Of a stretch of 64,000 bases of DNA, positions 24,655 to 37,300 are shown one piece after another; positions within the stretch are counted from its first letter, which is position 1; the number at the start of each line of letters is the position of its first letter. The translations under genes were made by a program, and so were the position numbers. Below the pieces are notes generated by a model, which ran no database searches, was not told the origin of the DNA, and worked only from the letters and a program-made list of their open reading frames with translations. The stretch covers positions 945,322 through 1,009,321 of the forward strand of contig VXBM01000009.1 in NCBI GenBank assembly GCA_013400155.1, written 5' to 3'. Origin of the DNA: Helopsaltes ochotensis (Eukaryota; Chordata; Aves; Passeriformes; Locustellidae).

Positions 24655-25258
24655 TCTGGTCCAGTGGTGAAGGTGCCGTGACCTTCCTCACTAGAAGCGT
24701 CTTTAAAAAGACACCCGGACCGACGGAGGCACGGGCACTCTCAGGAGTAATTAGCTCTTTTGTGAGGCTGCCTGAGCAGCAGAGCCACATTTGCCACCCC
24801 GGGCAACGCAGGAGTAAAAGCAGAGAGACGTGGTCTTTCCAATCACCAGGAGAGCTGCTTTATTCCATGAAGTGCAAAAGGGGAAAGAGCCTGACAGCCC
24901 AAGGGGGAGACGATTATATAGGGTAGCCAGGGGTGGGGTTTCATAAATTGGCCAGCGGGGAATGGAATTGGGAAAGGGACCAATCAGGGAAAGGATCCAA
25001 AAAGGAACCAATCATGAGGGGTAAAAACGAGGAACAAGGGGAATAACTAATAAGGTACGAAATATTAACATAGAACTGCAAAGGCACATGGATTGAAACA
25101 TTTTTGCTCACCCTGAGCTACAAGGATGTCTCTCAAGGGGACTTCCCAAAGGGAAGTCAGTGCTAACTGAGGCAGCCTAGGGGCTGTACACTCTCCAAAG
25201 GAGTGAATCGTCCTCTGTGTTCCAGGGACCACCACAAGATATCATAAATATCATAAAT
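24655..25258 (-). mobile_element. Insertion with a retroviral LTR, minus strand
   Basis: The 604 bases between two CR1 pieces that join in register, with agg repeated at both junctions (24652-24654 and 25259-25261). On the minus strand the insert holds LTR signals in order: two inverted CCAAT boxes (plus-strand ccaatca at about 24980 and 25005), a TATATAAT box (24913-24920), and AATAAA (24859-24864), followed by a GC-rich R/U5-like segment. LTR ends are unresolved. Candidates are TG/CA termini at 24761 and 25190 (430 bp, imperfect 4/6 flanking match) or at 24674 and 25080 (407 bp, 4-bp aagg on both sides). No gag, pol or env sequence is recognisable, so it is a solo LTR or a heavily deleted provirus. 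The 100-codon plus frame at 24624-24926 is antisense to it. Confidence 0.7.
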
Positions 25259-25550
25259 AGGGCACTCACAATCATCTTTGAAACACTGCGGTGATCAGGA
25301 GGGATGCCTGAGGACTGGAAGAAAGCAAATATCATCCCAGCCTTCCACAGAGCAAGAATATTCTCATATATAAACTCAGGAGGTGTGGAGTGGATAGGCA
25401 GACAGTGAGGTAGATTGAGAACTGGCTGAACAGCAGATCCCAGAGGCTCATAATCAGTGGCACAGGGTCTGATTGGAGGCCTGTCACCATTAGTGTCCCC
25501 CAAAGTTCAGTATTTGGCTCAGTATAGTTCAACTTAAATTATATTGTATC
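25259..25550 (+). mobile_element. CR1 LINE fragment, right part of an interrupted copy
   Basis: Resumes with gcactcacaatcatctttga, then gcctgaggactggaagaaag and caaatatcatcccagcct, the start of the RT domain. A deletion around 25345-25385 removes several hundred bases of the consensus. It then continues with agattgagaactggctgaac, ggcctgtcaccattagtgtc and the PQ-S-FG block (ccccaaagttcagtatttgg), ending near 25550. The RT active-site region lies further 3' and is missing. The 108-codon minus frame at 25177-25503 is antisense to this copy. Confidence 0.88.
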
Positions 25551-27736
25551 AGACAGTGGTTTTCATTAGGGCAACCTCTAGTTCAATATCAAACAGTTAA
25601 AGCATTTGTCTGAACCACAACAGAAACACAGATAGAATAACTGAAGATGGCATAAGCATGTGTGACATAGGGTCCTTTATATCACTCATAGTCTGCAGGG
25701 AAGATTTGCATCTGACTGAACTTCACTCTTCCATGTTTATTGCTGAGTTACACTCAAGACTTACTTCATAGTAATTAGTAAAAAAACCCCAAAACCACCC
25801 TGTAAGATATAAAACTATTAGATCCTAAATCTATATCTGAAAAAGGTCAAATGCATGATCCCTAAAAACATTCATTTCTCTCTAGTGGCTAAAGAGGAAG
25901 CTGGCTTCAAAAGGTGAGAAATTTACCATATGTAGCAAAAAGAGATTAGTTGATTCTCCCTTCTAACAACAGTTTGGTCCATTTTGTGCTGGTTAACCAA
26001 TACTTCTAACGGATGCATAATGCAATAAATTTAAGTTCACTAGCACAACCCACAGAAATGAGCATTATTCTCTGCTAGGTCATGGAAGATGAGGTCCACT
26101 TAAATGTTTTGTAAAAGAAAACCATCTTCAGAATTTATCATTTGATTTTCAATGGCATGTGAAGAAGACCTACATATCTCTTGAGGCATTTAGTACAAGG
26201 ATGATATTAAAACCTGTGAACATTGATCAAGAGTAAAGGAAAAAACGTTCAGATGTCACACAAGAACCACAAAATCCCAAGCTGGTATTGTTGAAATACA
26301 AGACATCAATTTTTCAGACCATACAGGATAATCAAAACTAAGTTATAAGGCATTTTTAATGTGAGCAAGAGACCTGATGTAATGGGATTTAAGAAGTAAT
26401 TGAATTGAGTCAAACATGAGTTCCTTTCGTACCTTATGCATCACAGGTCAGTAAATCATCCTGCATGAGAGGTACCTCAAAAATGAACTCCATGGGTTTG
26501 AATTAGAGTTCAGCTTTGGGGAAGGACTTTGTTTCTATGTGAATTGAAAACTCTTTTGCACTATTTTTGTCCTTGGGTGACACAGTGGGCAAGGTGATGT
26601 TCCATTTAGCATAGACCAGTCTAATACACAGAGCCTTGCACTGCACCTGTCCTAGAGTTACTTCAACAACTCCAACTGATGTGTTGCAACATAATTAATA
26701 TTTTCTCATGACAGATCTTTTTAGTTTTTATTGCACTCCTTCTATGTTGCACCAGTATCTTTTCTGAACACTTTGAGCATCATGGGGATGCCATATTTTG
26801 TGTAAAAACAGGACTTTTATGCAGTTCCTTACTATGCACTGACATTTCTCAGAGAGGTGTGGCTTGAAGAATCAGAACAGATAGCACCACAGGTGAACAC
26901 GACAAATCCTAAATAAATGTAAGGCTCTGAGTCTCCTTTAAACATTAGCCTCTTCCTATACATTAGTTGCTTCATATTATTTGGTTGGAAATCTCATTGA
27001 CTCAAATAATAATAAAAATAATTGTACATAGGCTGCAATCCACTAGATTCCACTAACAGGAACTAAGAGTCCTGTGACTGCTCTCATGACATCCTAATGT
27101 GCAGACATCTGAAATATTGAAAATTGCCTATATACTTGGCTAAGCTGAGATTCTAACATGATTTGGAGTAGGTACCAAGATATAATTAAGATGGCAGTAT
27201 TGTCTTATTGTCATTGATTTATATTGACGGATTACTGAGAATTTGAGGATTTTTTAATAAAATCCTTATAATGAAGTATTGGAAAAACTCTTTAATAAAG
27301 TCTTTCCTGGGTTTGATGCAAAATATAAAAATATTTTGATCAATAAAGAATTAATAGGAAAATATATTTGCCTTTATGTGAATCCACAGAGAATTCAATG
27401 GCTAATGGATATTTCCTAGGAGAAAATGGGAAAAAAAGTGGAATGTTTTCCTTTGATGGTGAAAATGTATAGAGTCAGGTGCAGAACATCCCAGCTGTGC
27501 TCTTCAAAGCATGACTCCCTCCTGAGGTCTGCATGGAGCCCATGTGCCACAGGCTGAACTCAGCCTCCTGCCTGACCTGACTGATCCAAGGACGTGGCTG
27601 TTGGTTCACACCACACTCTTTCATACTGCTCTGTAATGGGCTGGTTTTTGTGATTTGAAAGTGTCACACCCAGAAGATCTGAGAGCAGCCTCTAATTGAC
27701 TCTCTATTTCCTTCCCATAATGAAGATAGGATTTGC
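25551..27736. other. Non-coding DNA, GC content rising at the right end
   Basis: No family recognised. From about 27490 to 27660 the sequence is GC-richer and lacks clear repeat identity; it forms the left shoulder of the candidate region at 28.0-28.5 kb. Confidence 0.45.
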
Positions 27737-27793
27737 ATACATATGTACGCATGTATGTATATGAATATCTACAGATATCTATATGTTTACTTA
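27737..27793. repeat. Degenerate ATGT/ATAC and ATCT repeat
   Basis: An irregular run of catacatatgtacgcatgta followed by tgtatatgaatatctacaga and similar tetranucleotides. Low-complexity only. Confidence 0.75.
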
Positions 27794-28003
27794 TAGCTAT
27801 ATGTAAAGATCTTCAATGTAGTAAGGACAATAAGGAAAAGACCCAGGATATTTCCCCCATAAAACCACACAAAATAAAAGAACCAGCCAATTGTTCACAA
27901 ATCAGAAAATTTAATTGCCAGGTCAGTTTTAGACAGATGAGGCAGGTGATGGAGATCCCTCCTTGTCCACAACTGAAAGAAGCCTCCAGCTGCCTGTGAG
28001 AAA

Positions 28004-28147
28004 ATGGCACAGTACAGATGGGGCTGTGTGTGCTTCCTCATCCTTATATCAGTGGCATTGATGAAGGTCGATGCAGTATCTCAGGTGCACAGAAGGGTCT
28101 CACAGCACTCTCAGGTCTCACAGAGTGGAAATACTAGTTTATTTTAA
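28004..28147 (+). other. Small open frame with signal-peptide look (candidate)
   Basis: A 47-codon frame in a good start context (A at -3 and G at +4: aaaatgg). It translates to MAQYRWGCVCFLILISVALM, then KVDAVSQVHRR and a serine/glutamine-rich end before TAA at 28145. The N-terminus has the shape of a secretory signal: a short basic part, a hydrophobic core of about 12 residues (CVCFLILISVAL) and a plausible cleavage after VDA. The codon for Q27 is followed by gtgcac, a weak splice donor, so the reading beyond it could be intron. No protein family was recognised and no continuation exon was found. Small frames with a hydrophobic stretch are not rare in non-coding DNA. Confidence 0.2.
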
Positions 28148-28383
28148 AATACCACTGATTCAGTCCCTAATACTCACATTTCAATACATACAAGCCCCAG
28201 AATGCATGTAAGTAGTCTGGCAAGTATCCAGGGAGGCTGTCCAAGATGGCTTGCAATGACAAGCAGCACCAATTTTCCAATTTCCCCACTTGCAGGGTTC
28301 TTGTTAGGAGGGTATCAGTTGTGGATGAGTGTCAGGGATGTATCAGGAGCCACCCATCCTGCCTCTGTGAGTCATCAGGATTT

Positions 28384-28478
28384 ACTCACCATCTTTGATT
28401 CTTGTCCTGAAGAACTGCAGGCAGGCATGTGGTAGATTCTTGATGGCCTGCTCCTGTAGGTGTCAGCCGTATTTATAG
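28384..28478 (-). promoter_or_regulatory. Candidate TATA promoter with ATG and splice donor, minus strand
   Basis: On the minus strand: CTATAAATA (28478-28470), then about 77 bases to an ATG (28392-28390) in the context AAAGATGG that is followed at once by GTGAGT (28389-28384), a strong splice donor. The arrangement would give a first exon ending in the initiator codon. It could equally be the TATA part of an unrecognised LTR: AATAAA lies about 330 bases further on (plus-strand tttatt at 28139). Evidence is motif order only. Confidence 0.2.
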
Positions 28479-31400
28479 CTCTCATTCTCTTGCTATTTAG
28501 TACACTTGTGTTTATATTTCTTATCAATTGATACTGGTAGAAATAATTTTATTGCAATTTTCCACATCACTGGAAGATTCTTGGACATATGTTTTCTAAT
28601 AAATGCAGGTACTTTTGTATGGGCTAGTTAAAAAAAGAAAGACAAATGTCAAAAAAAGAAGCCAGCTGAATTTTTGATTCAGAAGTTTTCTTCTCAACAG
28701 TCTTCTCAGCTTCTAGTGTTGTCCTTTAGTACTTCAATGATATCCTAATTATCATAAAATATTTCACTTTCCTGCCCTAGAATTAGAAATTAAGATTACC
28801 ATTTACTTTCTTCTATGCAGTCATCAAATCTATGAATTCTAATCTGATCCAATCTTTATATTCTGTTTATTTTACAAGATAAGGATCAGCTGATGTGTTT
28901 TTTCAATTTCTTATTCTCTGTTATTTCCTTTACATAATCTCTTTTCAATCAAAGGGAACTCTTTAACCAAACTGGAAAAAGGTGAGATAGAAAGGGAAAG
29001 AGAGTCTTACCACTGATAGGACAGAGAGAAAGAACTCTGCCACGTAATGGACAAAGTATCTATTTTACTTTCACATTTTTTTTAAATGCTGCTCTGGGGA
29101 TTGTCACACAGAATTTATGCTTCAGAGTGGCAGTTGCATCTCTCCTGAGAGTAGTGACACAGTGAGAATTAGTGAGAAGTTTAGTTCCACATATCCTTTT
29201 TATGAGAAAATCAGGTTGTTTCATTTAAAACTGAGCTCTTCAAAAATAAGGCAGGCATTTTTACAGAGTTCATATTAATATGAAGACAGATTTTCTGGAC
29301 AATTACATCAGACAGTTTTTTCATACAGTATTAAACACTGAAATGCACAAAACCCCAGACAAGTCTTATTTTCAGTTTTACATTTTTACCAAGAACAGAA
29401 GAAAAAATGCTGCATGACAGGAAGAAAAAAATCCTATTAAAATACATTATATTAGATCATTAAGATAATCTGAAAAGTTGTTTCAGGACCATTACAACAA
29501 TCATGAAATTCTGCCAATACATATAAGAATATTAACATTCAAAGACAGAATAAATCATGAGGCTTTTCTTTAAGACTTTCTGTTGGTTTGATTATTATCT
29601 TCTGCAGAAGCCCTAGCATGACATCCAGCTCCAAATCCTATGGTTCACACAAAGCAAAAGATTATTATTGTAACAAGCATTATTAATGATGCCCCAATAA
29701 AGTGCCTGTCGCAAGAATTTTCCACAATAAGGACTCCATTGACATAAAATGGTATATTTCAAATGCACCACCCCAACCTGCTACAACAGCATGTACATTA
29801 ACCAGAAAACATCTCACTCTGAAATAAAAACCTGAAAGAATTTTAAAAAGTCATATAATAGACCATCTCATATTTTTTATGGAACAAACCTATTCAGCTG
29901 GCAACACCAGCAGGTATAAATCTTCAGAAGATGAAGTAAGTTACTCCCTGGAGACCCTGTTCTCTCTCGCATTCTGTTTGCAAATGACCTGTCACCCACA
30001 CTGCTGATTCTGTTCCCCTACCCAGTTCTCTGCAGTTGTGAGCATTATAGTATCATTTTGCAGCTTCCATATCATGAGTTCTTTACAGCAGGATCTCAGT
30101 ATATTTTGCAGTTGTTAAGTAATTTAGCTTTGCGAAAGTGAATTATTGCATAGTGGAGAAGCCTTAAGGGTCTTAATTTTTTAAAGGTGAAACCTGAGGT
30201 GCAAACAGGCTAAACACAGCCTTTTCATGGAAAAGCTGAACATCTGAACCTTTGAAAACAAGAACAATCTAAGCTCAGCAAATTCTGTGGTAGGGCAATG
30301 ATGAAGGACTGAAGAAGCCAGCCAGCCACTGTTGGAAGTTTTGGAGATTGTTGAGTGGGAGTTTTTTAAAACATTCAATTCCCATGTTACTGTAGAACAG
30401 TGTTGCTTTAACAGTAATTAGTTATGCAGTATGTAACAAAAGATCTTCAGAGTGAAATCTGAAATATGTGAATAAGACTGCTCTAATATTATGGACTTTG
30501 ACTTGTTAAGAAACAAAGAAAATACTACTCAGGTAATCACATATATTCTGCTACTTATATCACCAAGACGGTCATTGCTAGAGTGGTCAAGTGCATGTCT
30601 GCTCTTTTCCAGTTTGAGGTAAGCCCTGACAAGTGGGTGAAGTTTTGTGTGCCTCAGTAGCACCATACCTTAGTATCCTAAAGAGAGAAATTCAGACTGG
30701 TGGAGTGATTTGTAGAAGGCTAAATTTTTCATGAGAGTCTCTTCACAAACAGAAGTACATATTGTCCCATTGCAGACTTTTTCAAGTGAAAATTTTTCTA
30801 GTGACCTCTATAACGAACTAGGATTTCACCCCAAGTGTTTTTGATGATGTTAATCATGAGAGTTAAACCTGAGAATGATAACCAACAAAGCAGCAGTGTG
30901 GATACACACTAAGAAAGCAGAATGCAACTTCAGGACATACAGTGCGGCATGGAAAGATGTATCCTTGCTCTTAAGGAAAGAAGCAAAACAATTTTATAGA
31001 TAAGAGAACAAATGGAAGTGAAGGGCATAATGAAAAGCAGGAACAAGTAGTACTTCAAGCAGAGAAGACCTAATACATAATATTCTCATGTTAGAATGAG
31101 GAATAGTTAAGTACATCAAGGACTGCAATTAAAAAAGAAAAAAAGGATGATAAAATAAGCTGTTCCCATTTTTTTTTGAAGTGCGTAGTTGTATTTTATC
31201 CGGAATAATTAGGTTAATAATATCATGCTTATGGGTTAGTCTTATAATGAACTGTGGGTGTTTATGAAAATGGAGCTACTATAATGATTTCATCTATTAT
31301 TATCTGGAAATGAAGAACGAGATTCATTTCATTTAGCTTTATAAGAGTTGGGCATCAAATCTAAGTTCATTATCTGGACTCCCTTTGGAGTCAGTTGTCA

Positions 31401-33137
31401 GAGAAGCATTTCCCAATGTGAAGTGTCTAAAGTAGTCATGACTAACAGCCTTGGGACTTGCCTGTCCATTGCCATTGATTAAAGAAAAAAAAAAAAGTCT
31501 GACTTACTAGATGCAGAACACTGACATAACTGAAATTAGGTGATACTAATTCTACCTTAATCATATTTTCTCATATTAAATCTTCTTGAGATTAAGTCTT
31601 TGAAATTTCTAACTGCTACTACATTTACTTATGAATACACACTTCAATGTTTTGCAAGATCTCAACTAAGCATTTACCCAGAAGAAAATTTGAGCAGATA
31701 GTCATCATTTCCTTGTTTCCTTCAAGAATGATAATTTCTAAATAGTTCATTTTGTTCAAGTAGCAATTAGAAAAGCATTTTAACTACTTATGATTACCAG
31801 AGATAACCTTTAATTAAACTGGATAAAGAGATTTTGTAAGCCAAGTGGAGTTTTCCTAGAAAATAGTAATGAGTACTACCAGCATCTAGAACAAATGTTA
31901 CATTCCTGACTGATATACCACATGGCAATACTTTTGTGCAATAACTGAATGTCATCTGCATAGCATTTACAGAAAATAGAAATTTAATCAACAAACTCTC
32001 CTTTTCAACAATGCAGCTAGGTCCTGTCAGCTCCTGTGGTCCTTAAATCTATGTCAGTCCCAGAACATAAGGTCGCATGGACTCATTGTTCTGTGACAAG
32101 ATTTTCCTTTCACTGTGTAATACTAGTTGCTGCAGCACTCAGAGTGTGAACAGAAACATCTGTAGAAACAGAGATGATAAATTGTGCTAAATACATCACA
32201 ACTGCTGCAGTCAAGGTTGCCTTTGGTCAAGATGCTGAAGAGCAAACATGATGCACTAAATCCATTTGCAAAGCTTTGGAAATAAAAACAAATCCTAAGA
32301 GTATCTAGCTCCTGGATTCTTACATCCATTGGGGAAAGGTTCATAATTTTGTTATAATTTGTATTCCCCTCTAATCCACTGTGGTTATGCTACCTTTTGT
32401 CAAGACAGTCATATGCCCATGTTCTTCATCACTTCTGACTTTTTTACCTTCACCATCACACTGGGAGAAGCAGTTTGGGTATTTATATGTTATGTTGATG
32501 TGAAGAACTGAAATGGTCTAGACTTTCAGAAATTTCACATTAAGGCTGTCAGAGCCTGAAAAGTAGGAGACACAGATTCTTAGCTTCACCTCTGGTCAGC
32601 CCACCCCCTCTCCCTTTTTTTTTCCCCAATTTCTTTTTATGGTGAAGGGAAAGTGCAAGAAAAAAAACCACCTTTAAGGAACAAGGTCACAATATATCAT
32701 CTTCTTAGGAGGTGAGGAGCAAGACCTATCTGTAATGTTTCTCTGATTCTTAGAAACATGGATGTGAAGCTAACATCACTTACTTATTTGGGTCTGAGTA
32801 AGGTGTAAGAGTTAGCTGTGAGAGCTAGATTTTACATTTTGTCTTACTGCTGTTGGATATGTCACTGCTCAGGAGACTTCTGTTCCAATTGTAGAGCCAG
32901 TGGCCAACACATTGCTGTAAGAAACAGATGATAGCTTTAGATAAAAGAGATTGTTTTGTTGTTGTTGAGACCTGTTTCTAAGGAATGTGTGCCAGTGAGA
33001 ATGTTTTGGTTGTTTGAACAGCAGCAAAGAAAAGGAGGAGACTGCATGCCTGGGCTAACACTTGCCCTGAGAAGGAAGTACAATAAAAATGATTGACAAT
33101 TTTGCTTGGATAATATGTGGGTTCCCCGCAACAACAG
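28479..33137. other. AT-rich non-coding DNA
   Basis: No repeat family, RNA gene or exon recognised over about 4.6 kb. Short frames only, none above 73 codons. Confidence 0.5.
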
Positions 33138-33165
33138 TGGGGGAAAAATTCTTAATTTTTCCCCA
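33138..33165. repeat. Inverted repeat / hairpin
   Basis: ggggaaaaatt and aatttttcccc are separated by three bases (ctt), with a further T-A pair outside a single bulged G. The arms are perfect over 11 bp. It does not resemble a bacterial terminator context in this eukaryotic setting; function unknown. Confidence 0.85.
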
Positions 33166-34303
33166 GATTCACTTTCTCCCCAGGAGAACAGAATAACCGA
33201 CCAGTTACCAGTATGTGCCAGAAGGTACCCTTTATCTCCTATGCCCAGAAAAGAGTTTGGAGTGTTCTTGGGCCATTCTACAGCTTTGTTGGCCCTGCTC
33301 TTTCAGGGCACTCTGAAAATGGTGTGTTCAAATCAAACACAAAGATGTGTTCAGCAAAAAGATACGGTGTAAGGTTTACTGACTTTACTTACTCCCTGAT
33401 TTTCCTCCTTTTAAGGTAAATGATTATCACAGCAGCAGCCACTTCCTCTCCTCAGCTCAGCATCCAAGGAAAACATCACTCTGAGCGAGCATAAAGTATG
33501 GCAGCAATGAAAAGATTATGTTTGTAGGAAGCTCTGCTGGGTGGATCTGGTCTGCATGATGTTTTCTTTTTACCCAGTTGCTTAGCTGGTCTCTGTGCTG
33601 AGATGAGCTCAGGTGCTTTTCTCTACTCATTCAGCATGTTCTGCTTTGCAATAACCTCCTCCACTCTTTCTTGATTTTTCTCGCTTCTGAAATTGTGCAT
33701 TTGCAAATTTGCTTGTTCTGCTGCTTTGCAGATTTGTGCAGCTTTTTCCAAATTTAACTCACAGTTTTTAGCAGATGCTCATGTACCTTCTCATTACTTC
33801 AGGTCACCTCCAAGTACATGATCCATGAATCACAGAAAAAGTAACTTTTATGTTTCTTCAAGGGAAAAAAAAAATCTTCAAACTGCTCCACCAGTTTGCA
33901 GAATTCATGAATCTGGAGTTTTATTTTTAAGTAAGAGAATGAAATATAAAATCAATATACAATCTGTAGTCCAGGAAGCTTCTGTACTAATTTGACATGT
34001 ACCAAAATAAAGGGGAAAAGAAGGAACAATGCAGACCTCAAAAGCAATTTATGTGTTGACTTAAAATTTTATATTCTGTATCATCTAGTCTTCAAAAGAA
34101 GGTACACTGTGAAGGAAAAACTTTGTGAGAGTTTACATGCTCTGATTCTTTGGAATGGCACTCTAGGCTACAAAGTTGGCGTCAAACTACCAGAGGTAAG
34201 GGTGTAAAAAGTAAGAGTCACTTCTTTCCAAAAGTCTCTAAGAAAGGATTTGCTTCTTTTAAGCAACAGAAAAGAAGAATAACTTTATTGTGCTGGGTCT
34301 TAC
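33166..34303. other. Non-coding DNA, nothing recognised
   Basis: Includes two overlapping plus frames of 88 and 68 codons (33106-33419) and a 71-codon frame (33992-34207), none resembling a family. At 34190-34203 the plus sequence ccagaggtaaggg is a good donor sequence, but no matching acceptor/frame pair was found. Confidence 0.45.
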
Positions 34304-34346
34304 CTTTCAGGACTTCATCAAGGAGCCTCAGGAGCAGCACCAGACC
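34304..34346 (-). other. Possible 43-bp microexon, minus strand (candidate)
   Basis: On the minus strand a pyrimidine-rich GGTCCTTTTAG acceptor is followed by 43 bases open in one frame (LVLLLRLLDEVLK) and then by AAAG/GTAAGA, a near-perfect donor. The segment is leucine-rich and GC-richer than its flanks. Both splice sites fit consensus, but neither neighbouring exons nor a family match were found. Confidence 0.15.
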
Positions 34347-37300
34347 CTAAAAGGACCAGCTATTTAAAATGGATAAAAAAGCAAATCCTAGGAACATATA
34401 CATGTTGATGCTGCAGATATTTTATGACAGTTATGAAAATGTGGAAAACACTGAGTCTTTTAAGATTAGACTATTTTAGGGAATACTGTTTTATAAGCTG
34501 AGGAACACAAAGCCCATTTAATTTTGTAGTTAGGTTGAACAATGTGATATCTTTGTTTTACTTGTGCTATACTTACTAATGAAATCTCTCCAACAAATAA
34601 GTCTGACTTGATTGCTTAATATTTTGCTATATTTGGCTAATGTTGTAATAATTCTAGTCTACCTTTTTTTTGCGTAGTATTTTGCTGATTTTGTTACTTT
34701 CTTAATAGAAAATCAATTCAGTAAGTTCTCAAGAGTTATGATTTCTTTTTTCCTTAGGGAAGCATATAAAGATTAAAATTACTGTTTGAGAGAAGACTAA
34801 AGCTAGTAAAATTTTTTTTGTTAATTTTTTTAATAGCGAAGAAAGAAACAAAGTTGATCTAGAGGCTAGAATAATTCTCATATGTGTGGTACAGTAACTA
34901 TTTAGTACTGTAATAGTGGTAGACGATGTTAGACAATGAAAATTCCCATGCATTTTTAAATAGCCATAAGGAAAAAAAACCCACAACAGCAAAGCATTCA
35001 ACTATGGTCTTACTCTAAAATACTGAAGGTTTTTAGAAAACTTTGAGGTTTCTTAATTAACTAAAATATGAGCAATCAAAAAATGAAATATATAATTACA
35101 TAAAAGTCATTTGAGATATTTTTAATCTCATTTTTTTAACAGTAGTTTGAAATAGTGTTATTAAACCAAAATTATCATAACTTCGTACAATTTTGGACTC
35201 TCAGTCCTGAAGCTTCAGTTTAAGGCAAAACAATCAGGCGCATGTAAGTTTTCTTTAAATGCCAATTGACTAGGATTCTTCAGGATGCTTTTCAGGGATT
35301 ATTATTTCTAGGGAAAATTTGTATTTGACTTTGAGGACAGGTTTTTTTGGTATTAATATTTTGATATTAAAATATTTTCTTGTTTTTGCAATTTGAAATT
35401 ACTTCAGGACAATTAAGTGGAAGATTTATTTGAAAATTTAAACAAATGCATAGTATCCATAGCGTAAGTGTTCTTAAGCATGCAATGATTAAATCTATAC
35501 ATGAGTAAAGTTATTGAAGAAATTCAAAGTTTTTGTCATAAAAACATAAATGCAAAAACACGTTTCTGATCATAAAGAGATATCAGTTTTTTAGTGGTAA
35601 ATGTTAGGAGATGACATAGAGGGTAATTCTTTCTTTTCCAGTAAAGATGACTAATTCTTGTGTAGATACCTTCATATGATCAGATGAATTTTGGACTTTA
35701 ATAAAAGATAAGTTAGTATAGGTAATAATTAAAGTTTTTTAAGAATTAATACCTTTTACAAGGTTTGAGAATTTCAGAAGAGAAACTGATATGATAAAAG
35801 TATGTCAGTACAGATTTGGCATTACATGTAACCTTAACAATATCAATAGTCATTACTGTTCCATTCATATTTTTTGACCAAAACTTTACAATTTACATTT
35901 TCATCTTGGAGATATGGCTGAAATTCTCTGTCATTAAATAACCAAGTGATCATTAATAAAGTTAACTGCAACTGCAATAAACAGAATCATGCATATATGT
36001 GCATTTGTTTATTTATGTGTCCATATATTTTTCAGTGTACATTTCTTGAATGAACTCTCTTCAATTTTTTCTTCTCCAAGGGGAGTGGCTATACTCTGCT
36101 GGTTCTAACTTTTAACAGCTTTCAAATTTAGCGCTGCTTCTGCTAAATGGTTGCCTTCTTTTAGTATCACATTTGTCATTCCCAATGCATTTTAACAAAT
36201 TTCTGGAAACAAATATGCAACATATTCCTCAGCTTAAAAACTTTCATTTTGAAAGATAAAATGTCAGCGAATTGTTTAAAGAAGCTTACATATAATAATG
36301 TTTCAGAGAACATATTCTCAAAAAAAAAAAAAAAACCCACATTTTTATGTGACTAAAAAGTCATTTTTTGTTTTTGTTCAAACGTGTTATTATTTATGAA
36401 TCTGTTCTTAGGGGTTTTTACAGATTCTGTGCTGGTTACTCAAGGACAAGTTATACATCTTAAAACTGGCAGATAAATAGGTATGCCCCTGAGTATTCCT
36501 TCTAAAATTTATTAGAAAATTAGAATGCAATTAAAGCTGAGAAAAACATCATAAATTAGATATTAAATGATTTCTTAGACATATTTGCATTTCTTCTTAA
36601 GTAACGGCGCTTTTGAGATGTGTAATTCTTTAATTCATCATAACAAAGCACTTAATGGTGTAGCTTTGCCATCCCTCAATTTCTTGTATCTTTTGCCTAC
36701 TGAATTTAATTAAGCTGCTACTCAATAATAAGAATAACAGAACATGGGATTTAATATTTACATGCTGCAAATCAAGATAAATAATGCATCATATGTGTAT
36801 TGTACATGATGCTATTGTGCTCTATCTGTGTATACCCAAAGCTATTTAAATAAGGCAGAGATTATTAAGTTTCACAAGTGTATCTGATTTAAATGGAAAG
36901 ATGTGGCTCACTGAATATCTCATTTTATATGATACCATAATACAATGAGTGACCTCCAGCACCACTGATTTTTATAGATCTTGGACATGCTCAGCATTTC
37001 TTGGGTTTCCCAAGTCTTTGCAAGATTGAGCCAGAAGTAAAAGACTCATAAAAGACATGTCAATAATTGTTGGCAGTTTCAAAGACCCAGTTTCTGAAAA
37101 ACAATCCAAGGAGGTCACCATGCATCTAGGGTGCTGGAAAACCCTTTGCACACCATGAAAGCAATGAATTCAATTACAAATCCAATAGCAGACCAGCACA
37201 TGAAAAACAGAACCCAACTCCATCCTACAGCAAGCTGAAGATACACTTGATAACACTTTCTTCAGCCTTCTCCCAAAATGACAGGAAATTTAGTAAAGCA

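Noticed and set aside
24624..24926. 100-codon plus-strand frame with arginine-rich look
   Set aside because: Antisense to the minus-strand LTR insertion; no family match.
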